Part shown: piece by piece, positions 7,989 through 16,364 of the stretch
How the letters are laid out: every line of letters begins with the position of its first letter
Numbering within the stretch: position 1 is the first letter of the stretch
The notes under the pieces: model-generated
What the model was told of the DNA's origin: nothing
What the model saw: the letters and a program-made list of their open reading frames with translations, nothing else
Database searches by the model: none
Made by a program: the position numbers and the translations under genes
Source of the DNA: Alphaproteobacteria bacterium
Lineage (GTDB): Bacteria > Pseudomonadota > Alphaproteobacteria > Caulobacterales > Caulobacteraceae
NCBI GenBank assembly: GCA_025359785.1
Contig: JANYET010000069.1
Location: forward strand, 1 to 46,618
DNA: 46,618 nucleotides
Reading direction: 5' to 3'

Positions 7989-8598
7989 TCCCGATCATCC
8001 CGTCGCGCGTCACCCGCTCCGCCAGGGCGTCTTCATCCAGCGCCTCGGTTCCGGCTGGGCGTTCCGGCAGCACCAGGTAGCGGATTTCGGCGGTGGAATC
8101 CCAGACCCGGACCTCGATGTCATCGGGCAGCACGGTCCCGAACTCGGCAATGACCCCGCGGGGATCGATCACCGCGCGGGAGCGGTAGGGCGAGGACTTG
8201 TACCAGACCGGCGGCAGGCCCAGCACCGACCAGGGGTAGCAGGAGCACAGGGTACAGACGACGAGGTTGTGCACCTGCGGGGTGTTCTCGACCACCACCA
8301 TGTGATCGCCCTGGCCGCCGGCATAGCCCAGCTCGGCGATCGCCGCCGTGCCGTCCGCCAGCAGCCGCGCCTTGAAGGCCGGATCGCGCCACGCCCTGGC
8401 CACCACGCGGGCTCCATTGCGCGGGCCGACCCTGTGCTCGAAATGGTCGACGATGGCGTCGAGCGCCGCCGGATCGACCAGGCCCTTCTCGACCATCAGC
8501 GATTCGAGCGCCTTCACCCGCAGCGCCATGTCGGAGGGCGGCTCCTGGCCGTGCCCATGCTCATGATGGTGGTCGTGGTCGTGATGATCGTGCGCCAT
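7975..8598 (-). CDS. nthA: Nitrile hydratase alpha subunit, cobalt type
   Basis: The 207-residue catalytic subunit. The metal site is [10 protein letters not shown], with ligand cysteines C115, C118 and C120. Thr between the first two cysteines (CTLCSC) is the mark of the non-corrin cobalt class, against Ser in iron enzymes. Residues 1–16 are extremely His-rich (nine His), followed by a proline break before the usual helix [19 protein letters not shown] 8598 is the only start that gives a normal-length protein; the open frame continues to 9165 but overlaps the divergent gene. No amidase gene lies beside it, so the fate of the amide product is not shown here. Confidence 0.95.
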   Translation of the reverse strand: MAHDHHDHDHHHEHGHGQEPPSDMALRVKALESLMVEKGLVDPAALDAIVDHFEHRVGPRNGARVVARAWRDPAFKARLLADGTAAIAELGYAGGQGDHMVVVENTPQVHNLVVCTLCSCYPWSVLGLPPVWYKSSPYRSRAVIDPRGVIAEFGTVLPDDIEVRVWDSTAEIRYLVLPERPAGTEALDEDALAERVTRDGMIGTARL

Positions 8599-8697
8599 GG
8601 ACGGAAAATGGCCCAGACGCGCACAAAGGTGAAGCGCGGGGAGGTGACCCGCGCGCCATCCCCTGCAATGCTGGCGGCGCTTGGAGGCTCCGACGCC

Positions 8698-9336
8698 ATG
8701 GCAACGCCGCATCTGATCTACTTTTCCGACCCCATGTGCTCCTGGTGCTACGGCTTTTCGCCGGTGATCGAGGACATCCGCCGCGCCTTCGGCCGCGCCC
8801 TGCCGATCCGTGTCGTCATGGGCGGCCTGCGCCCCGGCACGGAAACGCCGATGACCGAAGAGGCCAAACTTGAGATCGCCGACCACTGGACCCACGTTCA
8901 GGAGGCGACGGGCCTGCCGTTCGATGGCTCGGGCATGTCGGCGCCAGGCTTCATCTACGACACCGATCCGGCGGCCCGCGCGGTCGTCGTCGCCCGACGC
9001 GACGGCGAGGAGATGGCCCAGGCCTACCTGACCCGCGCCCAACGCGCCTTCTATGCCGAGGGCCGCGACGTCACGACGGCGCAGGTGCTGGGCGACCTGG
9101 CCGACGAACTCGGCCTGGACCGCGAGCCGTTCCTGGCCGCCTGGTCGAGCGAGACCGCCAAGCAAGAGACCTGGCGCGACTACGCCATTTCCCAGCGCGC
9201 CGGGGTGACCGGCTTTCCGACCCTGGTCGCCGGCCCCAACGCCGAGGGCGTCTACGGCGTCGTCACCCGTGGCTTCGCGCCCGGCGAACAGGTCGTGACC
9301 ATCCTCAAGGATTGGCTGGAGCGGATCGCGGCCTGA
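8698..9336 (+). CDS. DsbA-family thioredoxin-fold oxidoreductase
   Basis: A protein of about 212 residues with a CSWC redox motif at residues 14–17 ([12 protein letters not shown]), a helical insert, and the cis-proline segment VTGFPTLV near the end, which places it in the DsbA/FrnE-like group. No signal peptide is visible, so it is probably cytoplasmic, unlike DsbA itself. GGAGG 10 nt upstream supports the ATG at 8698; the frame is open from 8269 but that stretch is antisense to the nitrile hydratase gene. It is divergent from the nitrile hydratase operon with 99 bp between start codons. A link to cysteine oxidation in that enzyme is only conceivable, not shown. Confidence 0.85.
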   Translation: MATPHLIYFSDPMCSWCYGFSPVIEDIRRAFGRALPIRVVMGGLRPGTETPMTEEAKLEIADHWTHVQEATGLPFDGSGMSAPGFIYDTDPAARAVVVARRDGEEMAQAYLTRAQRAFYAEGRDVTTAQVLGDLADELGLDREPFLAAWSSETAKQETWRDYAISQRAGVTGFPTLVAGPNAEGVYGVVTRGFAPGEQVVTILKDWLERIAA

Positions 9337-9337
9337 G

Positions 9338-10099
9338 TTAGGCCGGTCCGAGACGCGATGTCACCGGCCCGTCCGCAAGGGCTTCGCGGTCCTTCAGGTC
9401 GACGCCGGTGAACCCCAGCCTGCGCGCCTCACCCAGCAGCCAGGCGATCTTGTCGGCGGCCTGATCGGGCGAGAGGCCGCCGGGTGGTCGGATGTTCGAG
9501 ACGCAGTTGCGCTCGCTGTCGCGGCGTCCCGGCTTGGGGTCCCAGGTGATGTAGGCGCCCAGGCTGTCGGCGGCGCTGAGGCCCGGCCGCTCGCCGATCA
9601 GCACCACGACCGCTCTCGCGCCCAGCGCCGCGCCGATGGGATCGCCGATCGCCACGCGGCCCTGACGGGCGATCACGACGGGCGCGAGCGTCCAGTCCGG
9701 CAGTCGCGCGATCAGGGCCGAGATGACGGCGGCCGCATGGGCGTGTACCGCGGTCGCCGAGAGGCCGTCGGCGACGACCAGAGCCAGGTCGAAGTCGCCG
9801 CGCGGCAGGACGGGCGAGCCATCGTCGAGCCGCCGCCCGAGATCGGGGTCGGCCAGATAGGCGGCGCGGTCGGGCGCGGCGGCGTGGACGACGAGGCTGG
9901 ACCCACCGAGCGCGGCGCGGACCCGCTCGACGTCCAGCTCGGCATGGACGGCGTCGCGGGCCCGGGCGTGGGCGAGCTGGAAGGCCAGCATCGGCGCGGT
10001 GGGCAGGCCCTGGCCGACGCGGCCAAGGCCCACTCTGGCCGGCGTGGCGCGCCGCAGCGCGGCGAAGGGATCGCCTCCAGGGGCCGGGGCGTCAGGCAT
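9338..10099 (-). CDS. eutC: Ethanolamine ammonia-lyase small subunit
   Basis: The 253-residue small subunit of the adenosylcobalamin-dependent lyase that converts ethanolamine to acetaldehyde and ammonia. Family landmarks are [32 protein letters not shown] split by short variation, [38 protein letters not shown] and [12 protein letters not shown]. The start overlaps the eutB end by 8 bp (10092–10099). It is the last gene of the operon M20–DUF5690–eutB–eutC. No EutA reactivase, no shell proteins and no aldehyde dehydrogenase are nearby, so this is the simple non-microcompartment form. Confidence 0.95.
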   Translation of the reverse strand: MPDAPAPGGDPFAALRRATPARVGLGRVGQGLPTAPMLAFQLAHARARDAVHAELDVERVRAALGGSSLVVHAAAPDRAAYLADPDLGRRLDDGSPVLPRGDFDLALVVADGLSATAVHAHAAAVISALIARLPDWTLAPVVIARQGRVAIGDPIGAALGARAVVVLIGERPGLSAADSLGAYITWDPKPGRRDSERNCVSNIRPPGGLSPDQAADKIAWLLGEARRLGFTGVDLKDREALADGPVTSRLGPA

Positions 10100-11474
10100 G
10101 GTCCAGATGATCCAGAAGCAAACGCTGGGCGTCCTTGGTCTCCAGGATGCGGCCCGTGTCGTCGATCAGGCCGTTCCGAGACAGCCAGTCCTCGAACTCC
10201 GGAGCCGGGCGAAGGCCCAGCGCTTCGCGGACATAGAGCGCGTCATGGAAGCTGGTGCTCTGATAGTTCAGCATCACGTCGTCGGCGCCGGGCACGCCCA
10301 TCACGAAGTTGACTCCCGCGACCCCCAGCAGGGTCAGCAGGTCGTCCATGTCGTCCTGATCGGCGCAGGCGTGGTTCGTGTAGCAGACGTCCACCCCCAT
10401 CGGCAGGCCCATCAGCTTGCCGCAGAAGTGGTCCTCCAGCCCCGCCCGCGTGATCTGCTTGCCGTCGTAGAGGTACTCCGGCCCGATAAAACCCACGACG
10501 CTGTTGACCAACAGCGGCCGGAACGGGCGGGCGACGGCATAGGCGCGCGCCTCCAAGGTCTGCTGATCGACGCCGTGGTGCGCGTCCGCCGACAGCGCCG
10601 AGCCCTGACCGGTCTCGAAATACATCACGTTGTCGCTCAGCGGATTGCGTCCCAGCGCCAGGGTCGCGTCCCGGGCCTCGGCGAGCAGGCCGAGATCGAC
10701 GCCGAAGCCCCGGTTGGCGGCCTCGGTGCCGGCGATCGACTGGAATGTCAGGTCCACCGGCGCGCCGAGCTCGATCAGTTCCAGCGTGTTGGTGACGTGC
10801 GTCAGGACGCAGCTCTGGATCGGGATCTCCAGGCGCTGGCGAAGCCGGTCGATCAGCTCCAGCAGATCGCGCGCGGTCTCGATGTTGTCGGTGGCCGGGT
10901 TCACCCCGATCACCGCATCGCCACACCCAAGCATCAGGCCGTCAAGGATCGAGGCCGCGACGCCGCGCGGATCGTCGGTGGCGTGGTTTGGCTGCAGCCG
11001 CACGGACAGGCGTCTCGGCAGGCCCAAGGTCGTGCGAAAGGCGCTGGTGACGCCGATCTTCCGAGCGACGGCGATCAGGTCCTGATTGCGCATCAGCTTA
11101 CAGACCGCCGCGGCCATCTCCGGAGTAACCCCCGGCGCGATGGCGGCTAGCTGTTCGCCGCCGGTCTCGTTGGACAACAGCCACTCGCGAAACGCGCCGA
11201 CCGTCAGGTGAGAGATCGGTGCGAAGGCCGCCATGTCGTGGCTGTCGACGATCAGCCGGGTGACCTCGTCGTCCTCGTAGGGCACGAGCAGTTCCTGCAG
11301 GAAGGTCTTGAGCGGCAGATCGGCCAGGGCATAGCGGGCGGCGACCCGTTGCTCTGCGCTGCCCGCCGCGATCCCGGCCAGCTGGTCGCCCGAACGGAAT
11401 GGCGTCGCCGCGGCCAGCAGCGCCTTCAGGTCCTTGAAGCTGTGGCGCGTTCCGGCAAGGTCGGAGAGGTACAT
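10092..11474 (-). CDS. eutB: Ethanolamine ammonia-lyase large subunit
   Basis: The 460-residue catalytic TIM-barrel subunit; its length and motifs are normal. Visible are the N-terminal FKDLKALLAAATPFRSGDQLAG, VGFIGPEYLYDGKQI, EDHFCGKLMGLPMGVDVCYTNHA (substrate and cofactor region), and FVMGVPGADDVMLNYQSTSFHD. It works with EutC and coenzyme B12 in the cytosol to release ammonia from ethanolamine, giving usable nitrogen. It follows the transporter gene by 11 bp and overlaps eutC. No cobalamin riboswitch is evident upstream of the operon. Confidence 0.97.
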   Translation of the reverse strand: MYLSDLAGTRHSFKDLKALLAAATPFRSGDQLAGIAAGSAEQRVAARYALADLPLKTFLQELLVPYEDDEVTRLIVDSHDMAAFAPISHLTVGAFREWLLSNETGGEQLAAIAPGVTPEMAAAVCKLMRNQDLIAVARKIGVTSAFRTTLGLPRRLSVRLQPNHATDDPRGVAASILDGLMLGCGDAVIGVNPATDNIETARDLLELIDRLRQRLEIPIQSCVLTHVTNTLELIELGAPVDLTFQSIAGTEAANRGFGVDLGLLAEARDATLALGRNPLSDNVMYFETGQGSALSADAHHGVDQQTLEARAYAVARPFRPLLVNSVVGFIGPEYLYDGKQITRAGLEDHFCGKLMGLPMGVDVCYTNHACADQDDMDDLLTLLGVAGVNFVMGVPGADDVMLNYQSTSFHDALYVREALGLRPAPEFEDWLSRNGLIDDTGRILETKDAQRLLLDHLDHA

Positions 11475-11485
11475 TGGCGCGGCGC

Positions 11486-12796
11486 TCAGGCGTCCGCCGG
11501 AAGGCCCGCGGGCGGCGCCTGCGCACCCGCCGCCTGCCGCGCGAAATAGATCGCCGCCAGCGTGGAGAAGCCGGCACCCACGATGCTGGTCGCATAGGCG
11601 CTAAGGATGAAGAACTGCAGCCAGTCCATCTTCAGCGCCCCGAAATTTCGCCAGACCAACAGGGCCACGCTGCCCATATAGCCAGACGCGTCGGCCACGT
11701 AGATCAGGAAGCCGGCGGTCGCCACCCGTCCGCTGAAGGCGATCAGCCGGTCGAACAGCACGGCGTTAAACGGCGTGTAGGCGAGGTAGAGGCCCGCGCC
11801 GACGGCGATCATCCAGGGCAGGGGCGCGATCAGATGCGCCTGGAACGCCCAGGTCGAAGCCCCCAGCAGGACATAGCCGCCGATCATGATCCCGTGCACG
11901 GCCAGCAGGGCGCGCCGGTTGTCCTTCACCGTCATCAGCAGCGCCAGCGCCACCAGCGAGATCGCGCCGACTGGCAGCTCGCTCTGGGTGAAAACCCCCG
12001 CCGCCTTGGCATAGCCCAGCGCGGTCCAGATCTCGGCGGCGAAGTTGTCCCGGAAGTCCCGGAAGGCGGTCAGCAGGATGTAGGACGCGACGAGCAGCAC
12101 GATCCCCGGCGCATAGGCCGCCAGGAAGGCCCGCCGTTCGCCGGCGTCCATGGGCGCGCGCCGGACCCGCGCGGCCTGGTCGGCGGCGTCGGGCGGCGGC
12201 AGCTGGCTGAGAACCCAGACGGACAGGAACAACAGGGGGAAAACCACGACCCCGGCCGCCGCCGGCATCCAGAACCGATCAACGTGGGCGGTCCCCACCA
12301 ACCAGGCGCCCAGCGACTTCACCACGCCGGACGAGACGATGAAGCTGGAGCACAGAATGGCGCCCAGCACCTCCGAGACCCGCCGGCCTTCCATGTAGCC
12401 GAAGACCAGCCCCCAGATCATCCCCAGCGGCAGACCGTTCAGAAACATGGCCCCCACGTTCCAGGGCGCCGGCAGGACGGCGAAGGCGACCAGGGCCAGC
12501 CACGCCACGCCGAGCAGCGCCAGGATCGCCAGCCACCGCCGCTCCGGCGCGATCTCCGAGACGAACTTCACGCCGATCAGCTTGGAAATCGCGTATCCGG
12601 CCACCTGGGCCAGGACCAGGGCGATCTTGAAGTCGAGCACCAGATGCCAACCTGGCACGGCGTCGAAGGTCGCCGCCGCGAAGGGTTTGCGGAAGGCGTA
12701 CATCGAGAAATAGGCGGAAAACCCCGCGAGGCCGGCGACGGTCGTGAACACGATGGGATTGGCGCGCGCCAGTCCCGCCCGAAGCCAGTTTTTCAT
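11486..12796 (-). CDS. DUF5690-type MFS transporter, candidate ethanolamine/amine uptake
   Basis: A membrane protein of 436 residues with about 12 hydrophobic segments. The N-terminal FSAYFSMYAFRKPFAAATF and AGYAISKLIGVKFVSE segments are what I know from the DUF5690 branch of the major facilitator superfamily, whose substrates are unknown. Charged loops such as YMEGRRVSE and FRDFRDNFAAEIW are also seen. It sits 4 bp after the M20 peptidase gene and 11 bp before eutB, where an ethanolamine permease would be expected. Ethanolamine or a related amine as substrate is therefore an inference from position only. Confidence 0.8.
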   Translation of the reverse strand: MKNWLRAGLARANPIVFTTVAGLAGFSAYFSMYAFRKPFAAATFDAVPGWHLVLDFKIALVLAQVAGYAISKLIGVKFVSEIAPERRWLAILALLGVAWLALVAFAVLPAPWNVGAMFLNGLPLGMIWGLVFGYMEGRRVSEVLGAILCSSFIVSSGVVKSLGAWLVGTAHVDRFWMPAAAGVVVFPLLFLSVWVLSQLPPPDAADQAARVRRAPMDAGERRAFLAAYAPGIVLLVASYILLTAFRDFRDNFAAEIWTALGYAKAAGVFTQSELPVGAISLVALALLMTVKDNRRALLAVHGIMIGGYVLLGASTWAFQAHLIAPLPWMIAVGAGLYLAYTPFNAVLFDRLIAFSGRVATAGFLIYVADASGYMGSVALLVWRNFGALKMDWLQFFILSAYATSIVGAGFSTLAAIYFARQAAGAQAPPAGLPADA

Positions 12797-12800
12797 GCCG

Positions 12801-14054
12801 CTACCGCATCCGCGCCGGCGGCTGGTGACCGAGTTCCTGGATGAGCTTGGTCAGCAGATAGAGCCTGGGCGCCATCGAACCGAGCACCAGAAATTCGGTG
12901 TCGGCGTGGAAGCCACCCGCCGCCGGGCCCAGGCCATCCAGCGCCGGGACGCCGGCCTCGGTCGCCAGCGCCGATTCCGACGCTCCGCCATTGCCGCCGC
13001 GGCTGATGGTCTTGCCCAGCTCCGCGTAGATCGCCTCGGCCTGGGCGGCCAGCGCGTCGGTGCCGGGATTGTTGGCCATCGGCGGGAAGGACGGCTCGCG
13101 CACGATCGTCACCGTGGTATCTGGCACGATCGTGGTCCGGGCGTTGGTCTCCAGTGTGGCCATCACGCGCTCAAGATCGGCCTTGTCTCGCACCCGGACA
13201 TTGATCTGCGCCGAGGCCGAGGCCGGGATGATGTTGGCCCGCGTGCCGGCTTCCATAACCGTCAGATTAGCGGTCAGCCCGTCGCCGGATTTCGGAAAGA
13301 CCTCGGCCGCCTTGATCTGGTGGATCAGTTCCTCGGCGGCGTTGCGGCCGTCCTGCGGCGCTATGCCGGCATGGGCGGCGCGCCCCTTCACCTCGATGTG
13401 GAAGGTGGCGCTTCCTTTGCGCCAGACGGTCATCACGTCGGGCATGTCGCCGGGTTCCAGGTTCAGCTCCACGTCGGTGTCGGCCACCAGCTTGCCGATC
13501 AGCGCCCGCGTGCCGGGCGAGCCGCGTTCCTCCGACGTCTCGATCAGGAAGACGATCTGCTTGAAATCCTTGAAGCCCAGGTCGTGCAAGATCTGCAGGG
13601 CGTAGATGCCCTCGACGACGCCGCCCTTTTCATCGGAAACGCCCGGCCCATAGGCCTTCTCGGCGTCCATGTGGAACGGCCGCCTGGCGACGGTGCCCGG
13701 CCCGAACACCGTGTCGATATGGCCGATCAGCAGGATGCGGCCCTTGCCCGTCCCGGTCAGCGTGGCGACGGTGTTCTCCGGCAACCCCTCGGCCTCGGCT
13801 TTCACGCTTTCGACCGCAAAGCCCATGGCCTTCAGCCGGGCGCCCAGGATGGTCGCGATTCGGCGGCCGCCCTCGACGTCGCCGGTCCCCGAATCGATGT
13901 TGACCACCTGCTCCAGCAGCTTGAGTTCGGGAGCCTGGGCGGCTTCGGCCGCGGCCCAGACCTTGGCGTCCTTGATCGGAGCCTTGCCCGAGGCATGGGC
14001 CGGCAGGGCTAGCAGAGCAGCGGCGCCGGCGAGCGCGATCAACTTCAACGTCAT
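12801..14054 (-). CDS. Secreted M20-family metallopeptidase (carboxypeptidase G2-like)
   Basis: A dizinc hydrolase of about 417 residues close to glutamate carboxypeptidase/CPG2. Metal and catalytic residues are visible in order: GHIDTVF, GVSDEKGG, the general base in ETSEERGS, NLEPGD, and a late His in GFHADTEF, with a dimerisation domain between (KGRAAHAGIAPQDGRNA, RANIIPASASAQINVRV). The start at 14054 gives a clean signal peptide, MTLKLIALAGAAALLALPAHASG, and has GAGGA 5 nt upstream; the longer frame start at 14084 is rejected. It acts in the periplasm. It is the first gene of the operon ending in eutBC, so it may release the substrate that is then taken up. Its natural substrate is unknown. 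Confidence 0.9.
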   Translation of the reverse strand: MTLKLIALAGAAALLALPAHASGKAPIKDAKVWAAAEAAQAPELKLLEQVVNIDSGTGDVEGGRRIATILGARLKAMGFAVESVKAEAEGLPENTVATLTGTGKGRILLIGHIDTVFGPGTVARRPFHMDAEKAYGPGVSDEKGGVVEGIYALQILHDLGFKDFKQIVFLIETSEERGSPGTRALIGKLVADTDVELNLEPGDMPDVMTVWRKGSATFHIEVKGRAAHAGIAPQDGRNAAEELIHQIKAAEVFPKSGDGLTANLTVMEAGTRANIIPASASAQINVRVRDKADLERVMATLETNARTTIVPDTTVTIVREPSFPPMANNPGTDALAAQAEAIYAELGKTISRGGNGGASESALATEAGVPALDGLGPAAGGFHADTEFLVLGSMAPRLYLLTKLIQELGHQPPARMR

Positions 14055-14137
14055 GGATGTCCTCGAATTGGCCGCCGCCACCATGGCCGGACGGCGCGAA
14101 GGATCAAGGCCGAATGCCGCCGCGCGCTCACGTCACC

Positions 14138-14166
14138 TTGCGCGTGGCCGCTCGGCACGCGATATC
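14138..14166 (+). promoter_or_regulatory. Candidate promoter of clpP
   Basis: TTGCGCG at 14138–14144, a 14-nt spacer and GCGATATC at 14159–14166, matching GCTANAWC at 7 of 8 positions. The start codon is 57 nt further on. The leading CCTTG also allows a heat-shock sigma reading. Inferred from sequence only. Confidence 0.5.
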
Positions 14167-14222
14167 CTCCCTGAACGCGCCGTCGGCAGGCGCGTCGAGA
14201 TTCCAAGAAGGACTTCCTCCCT

Positions 14223-14843
14223 ATGCGTGACCCCGTCACCACCGCGCTGGGCCTCGTGCCGATGGTCGTCGAGCAGACGAGCCGAGGCGAGCGCGCCTAC
14301 GACATCTTTTCCCGGCTCCTGAAGGACCGGATCATCTTCCTGGCGGGACCTGTCGAGGACGGCATGGCGGCGCTGATCTGCGCCCAGCTGCTGCACCTCG
14401 AGGCGGAGAACCCCAAGAAGGAAATCCAGATGTACATCAACTCGCCGGGCGGCGTGGTGACCTCTGGCCTCGCGATCTACGACACCATGCAATACATCAA
14501 GAGCCCGGTGATCACCCTTTGCCTGGGCATGGCGGCCTCCATGGGCTCGTTCCTGCTGATGGCCGGTGAGAAGGGCCAGCGCATCGCGCTGCCGAACTCC
14601 CGCATCATGGTCCACCAGCCCTCGGGCGGATTCTCTGGCAAGGCCTCGGACATCGAGCGCCACGCCGAGGACATCATCAAGACCAAGCACCGCCTGAACG
14701 AACTCTACGCCAAGCACACCGGCCAGACCGTGGAGACCGTCGAGAGCGTTCTCGACCGCGACAGCTACATGACCGCCGAGGAAGCCAAGGCCTGGGGCAT
14801 TGTCGACCACGTCTGGGAAAAGCGCGAAGTCGACGAGGCCTAG
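14223..14843 (+). CDS. clpP: ATP-dependent Clp protease proteolytic subunit
   Basis: The 206-residue serine protease subunit that forms the barrel degraded-substrate chamber used by ClpX and ClpA. The catalytic triad is readable: Ser106 in GMAASMGS, His131 in IMVHQPSG and Asp180 in DRDSYM. The N-terminal axial-loop region [21 protein letters not shown] is normal. AGGA lies 10 nt before the ATG. The gene converges with the cicA operon: its TAG stop and that of the opposing gene share a CTAG. Established Caulobacter knowledge places clpP, cicA and clpX together in this way. Confidence 0.98.
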   Translation: MRDPVTTALGLVPMVVEQTSRGERAYDIFSRLLKDRIIFLAGPVEDGMAALICAQLLHLEAENPKKEIQMYINSPGGVVTSGLAIYDTMQYIKSPVITLCLGMAASMGSFLLMAGEKGQRIALPNSRIMVHQPSGGFSGKASDIERHAEDIIKTKHRLNELYAKHTGQTVETVESVLDRDSYMTAEEAKAWGIVDHVWEKREVDEA

Positions 14844-15085
14844 GCGAGGCGCCTTCGGGCGGCCTCGATCAGCGCCGTCTGGCCCGACGCTTCGCTGACA
14901 TCGATCCGCTCGTCCGGATCGCTGATGTCGGCGAACAGACCCTTCGGGTCTTCGTGGAAATGCAGGAAGGCGCGAGACTTCCGGTAGAAGACCCCGCGCT
15001 TTTTCTCGATCAGGCCGGGCAGGGTGCGCACCTGCGCCAGCAGGCCGTCGATCCGGTCGAGATCGCAATCGCGAGCGTGCCGCAT
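14840..15085 (-). CDS. Small conserved-looking hypothetical protein
   Basis: An 81-residue soluble protein. The middle segment [27 protein letters not shown] looks like a compact alpha/beta fold with an aromatic patch, and is typical of alphaproteobacterial hypotheticals, but I do not recognise a named family. It is the third gene of the minus-strand operon cicA–PRA-PH-like–this gene, starting 2 bp after the stop of the preceding one. Its stop shares a CTAG with the clpP stop, so the two transcripts overlap tail to tail. Confidence 0.65.
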   Translation of the reverse strand: MRHARDCDLDRIDGLLAQVRTLPGLIEKKRGVFYRKSRAFLHFHEDPKGLFADISDPDERIDVSEASGQTALIEAARRRLA

Positions 15086-15087
15086 GG

Positions 15088-15480
15088 CTACTCCCTGGGA
15101 TATTGCGACGGCCGCGCCAGGTAGTAGGCGACGGCCGTGGAGCCCTCTTCACCTTCGACGGCGGCGTTGTAGACCCGATCGTCGAATGCCCCGCGCTCGG
15201 CACGTTTGACCAGCCGGCGGGCCTCGACCTCGCCTTCGGTGATGTCGTTCGCCTGCGCCATGGCCAGCATCACCTCGCGCAGGTCGGCCAGCTCGTCGAT
15301 AACCTCAGCCCGGGACGCCGCGCCCCTGGCCTCGATGGCTTCCTCGACCAGCTTGTCCCGCAGTCTCGCGTCGAATTCGGTGTCGTCCAGCCGGCGATCG
15401 AACACGGCGAGCCCCTGCTCGCGCATGATCGCAGGCAGCTTGTCGCGGATCAGCTTGTCGACCCGAAACCTCAGGATCAT
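15088..15480 (-). CDS. MazG/PRA-PH-like nucleoside triphosphate pyrophosphohydrolase
   Basis: A 130-residue all-alpha NTP pyrophosphohydrolase. The start KLIRDKLPAIMREQG is the usual opening of the phosphoribosyl-ATP pyrophosphohydrolase-like house-cleaning family, and the magnesium motif EExxE…ExxD is visible in LVEEAIEARG and VIDELADLRE. It is not HisE: the gene is far from histidine genes and has the LIRDKLP start. ATG 15480 is chosen; the open frame upstream overlaps cicA. It lies 13 bp after cicA in the same operon. The N-terminal half gives the whole conserved domain; the C-terminal 35 residues are variable. Confidence 0.8.
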   Translation of the reverse strand: MILRFRVDKLIRDKLPAIMREQGLAVFDRRLDDTEFDARLRDKLVEEAIEARGAASRAEVIDELADLREVMLAMAQANDITEGEVEARRLVKRAERGAFDDRVYNAAVEGEEGSTAVAYYLARPSQYPRE

Positions 15481-15493
15481 GGGATGCGACGCC

Positions 15494-16165
15494 TCATGGG
15501 GTCCCCTTGAAGACCCGGTAGCCGGGCATTTCCGACATCGCCAGCATCTCGCGGTCGCCGCTGGTGTCGCCATAGGCGGCCTTCACCACCACGTCGGGTC
15601 CGAAGGCGCGCCTCAGGCGCGTGACCTTCTCGAGGCCTCGGCAATTGGGGGTCTCAAAGGTACCGGACACCCGGTCCTGGGCATCGAACGCCAGTTGCGT
15701 GCCGATCAGGGCGTCGGCGCCCAGGCCACGGGCGAAGGGCGCGACGGTCAGGTCCGGCGACGCGGTGACGATCACCAGGCGGACGTGGTCGCTCCGCCAG
15801 CGCTTCCAGACCTCCACCGCGTCCGGGCGCAGCAGGCTGCGGGAGAAGAGTTCGGCGAATTCCCGGGCGTCGGCCTCCAGCCGGTCGCGCGGAACGCCCT
15901 GCAGATATTCCCGGACGGCGGCCGCCTTGATCCGGCCTCGGTCGCGGTGAAACAGGTAGGCCAGCACGGCCGGCAGAAGCCGAACCAGTCCCGCCAGATA
16001 GCGCCGCCTTCCGGCACGCCACTTCAAGAAGGCGATGAAGCTGTCGCGAACCGTCAGTGTGCCGTCGAAATCGAAGGCCACGACCGGCGGCTCATCGGGT
16101 GCGGCTGCGATTGTTTGTACAGCCGGCTGGTCTTGTGCCATTTCGGCCAAAATCCCATCTAACAT
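15494..16165 (-). CDS. cicA: CicA, HAD-IB family phosphatase/phosphotransferase
   Basis: A HAD-superfamily hydrolase of about 223 residues related to phosphoserine phosphatase. All four HAD motifs are visible: VAFDFDGTLTV (nucleophile Asp), IVTASPD, the lysine in RGLEKVTRL, and AYGDTSGDREML. The Caulobacter cicA gene, between clpP and clpX, encodes such a protein whose level affects growth and cell shape; the name rests on that synteny plus family. The start is ambiguous: ATG 16165 (used here) or ATG 16141, neither with a strong ribosome site. It is divergent from clpX across about 200 bp. Confidence 0.88.
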   Translation of the reverse strand: MLDGILAEMAQDQPAVQTIAAAPDEPPVVAFDFDGTLTVRDSFIAFLKWRAGRRRYLAGLVRLLPAVLAYLFHRDRGRIKAAAVREYLQGVPRDRLEADAREFAELFSRSLLRPDAVEVWKRWRSDHVRLVIVTASPDLTVAPFARGLGADALIGTQLAFDAQDRVSGTFETPNCRGLEKVTRLRRAFGPDVVVKAAYGDTSGDREMLAMSEMPGYRVFKGTP

Positions 16166-16228
16166 TGCGCGTCGCCTACAAAGCAGGCTCCGCGCCGCCA
16201 ATTGCCGCGACCCCGCGCCAAGGGTTGT

Positions 16229-16244
16229 GATCCCGGTCGGGATC
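16229..16244. promoter_or_regulatory. 16-bp dyad in the cicA/clpX divergent promoter region
   Basis: GATCCCG and CGGGATC flank GT, giving a perfect 7-bp inverted repeat about 65 bp from the cicA start and 120 bp from the clpX start. It could be an operator or an mRNA hairpin; no protein is assigned. Confidence 0.35.
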
Positions 16245-16364
16245 GGGGATTGTCAAGACTTAGACAACCCGCGGCGCGTATTCTGCAGTGATAGGGCGGC
16301 TACGCCCGTGGGGCGATTCAATGCGGCAGGCCGCTTCGGGTCGCCTAGAGAGTGAGAACCGACC

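Noticed and set aside
14055..14137. A possible cobalamin riboswitch upstream of the M20–eutBC operon
   Set aside because: The leader is too short and no B12-box-like GCCACTG sequence is present.
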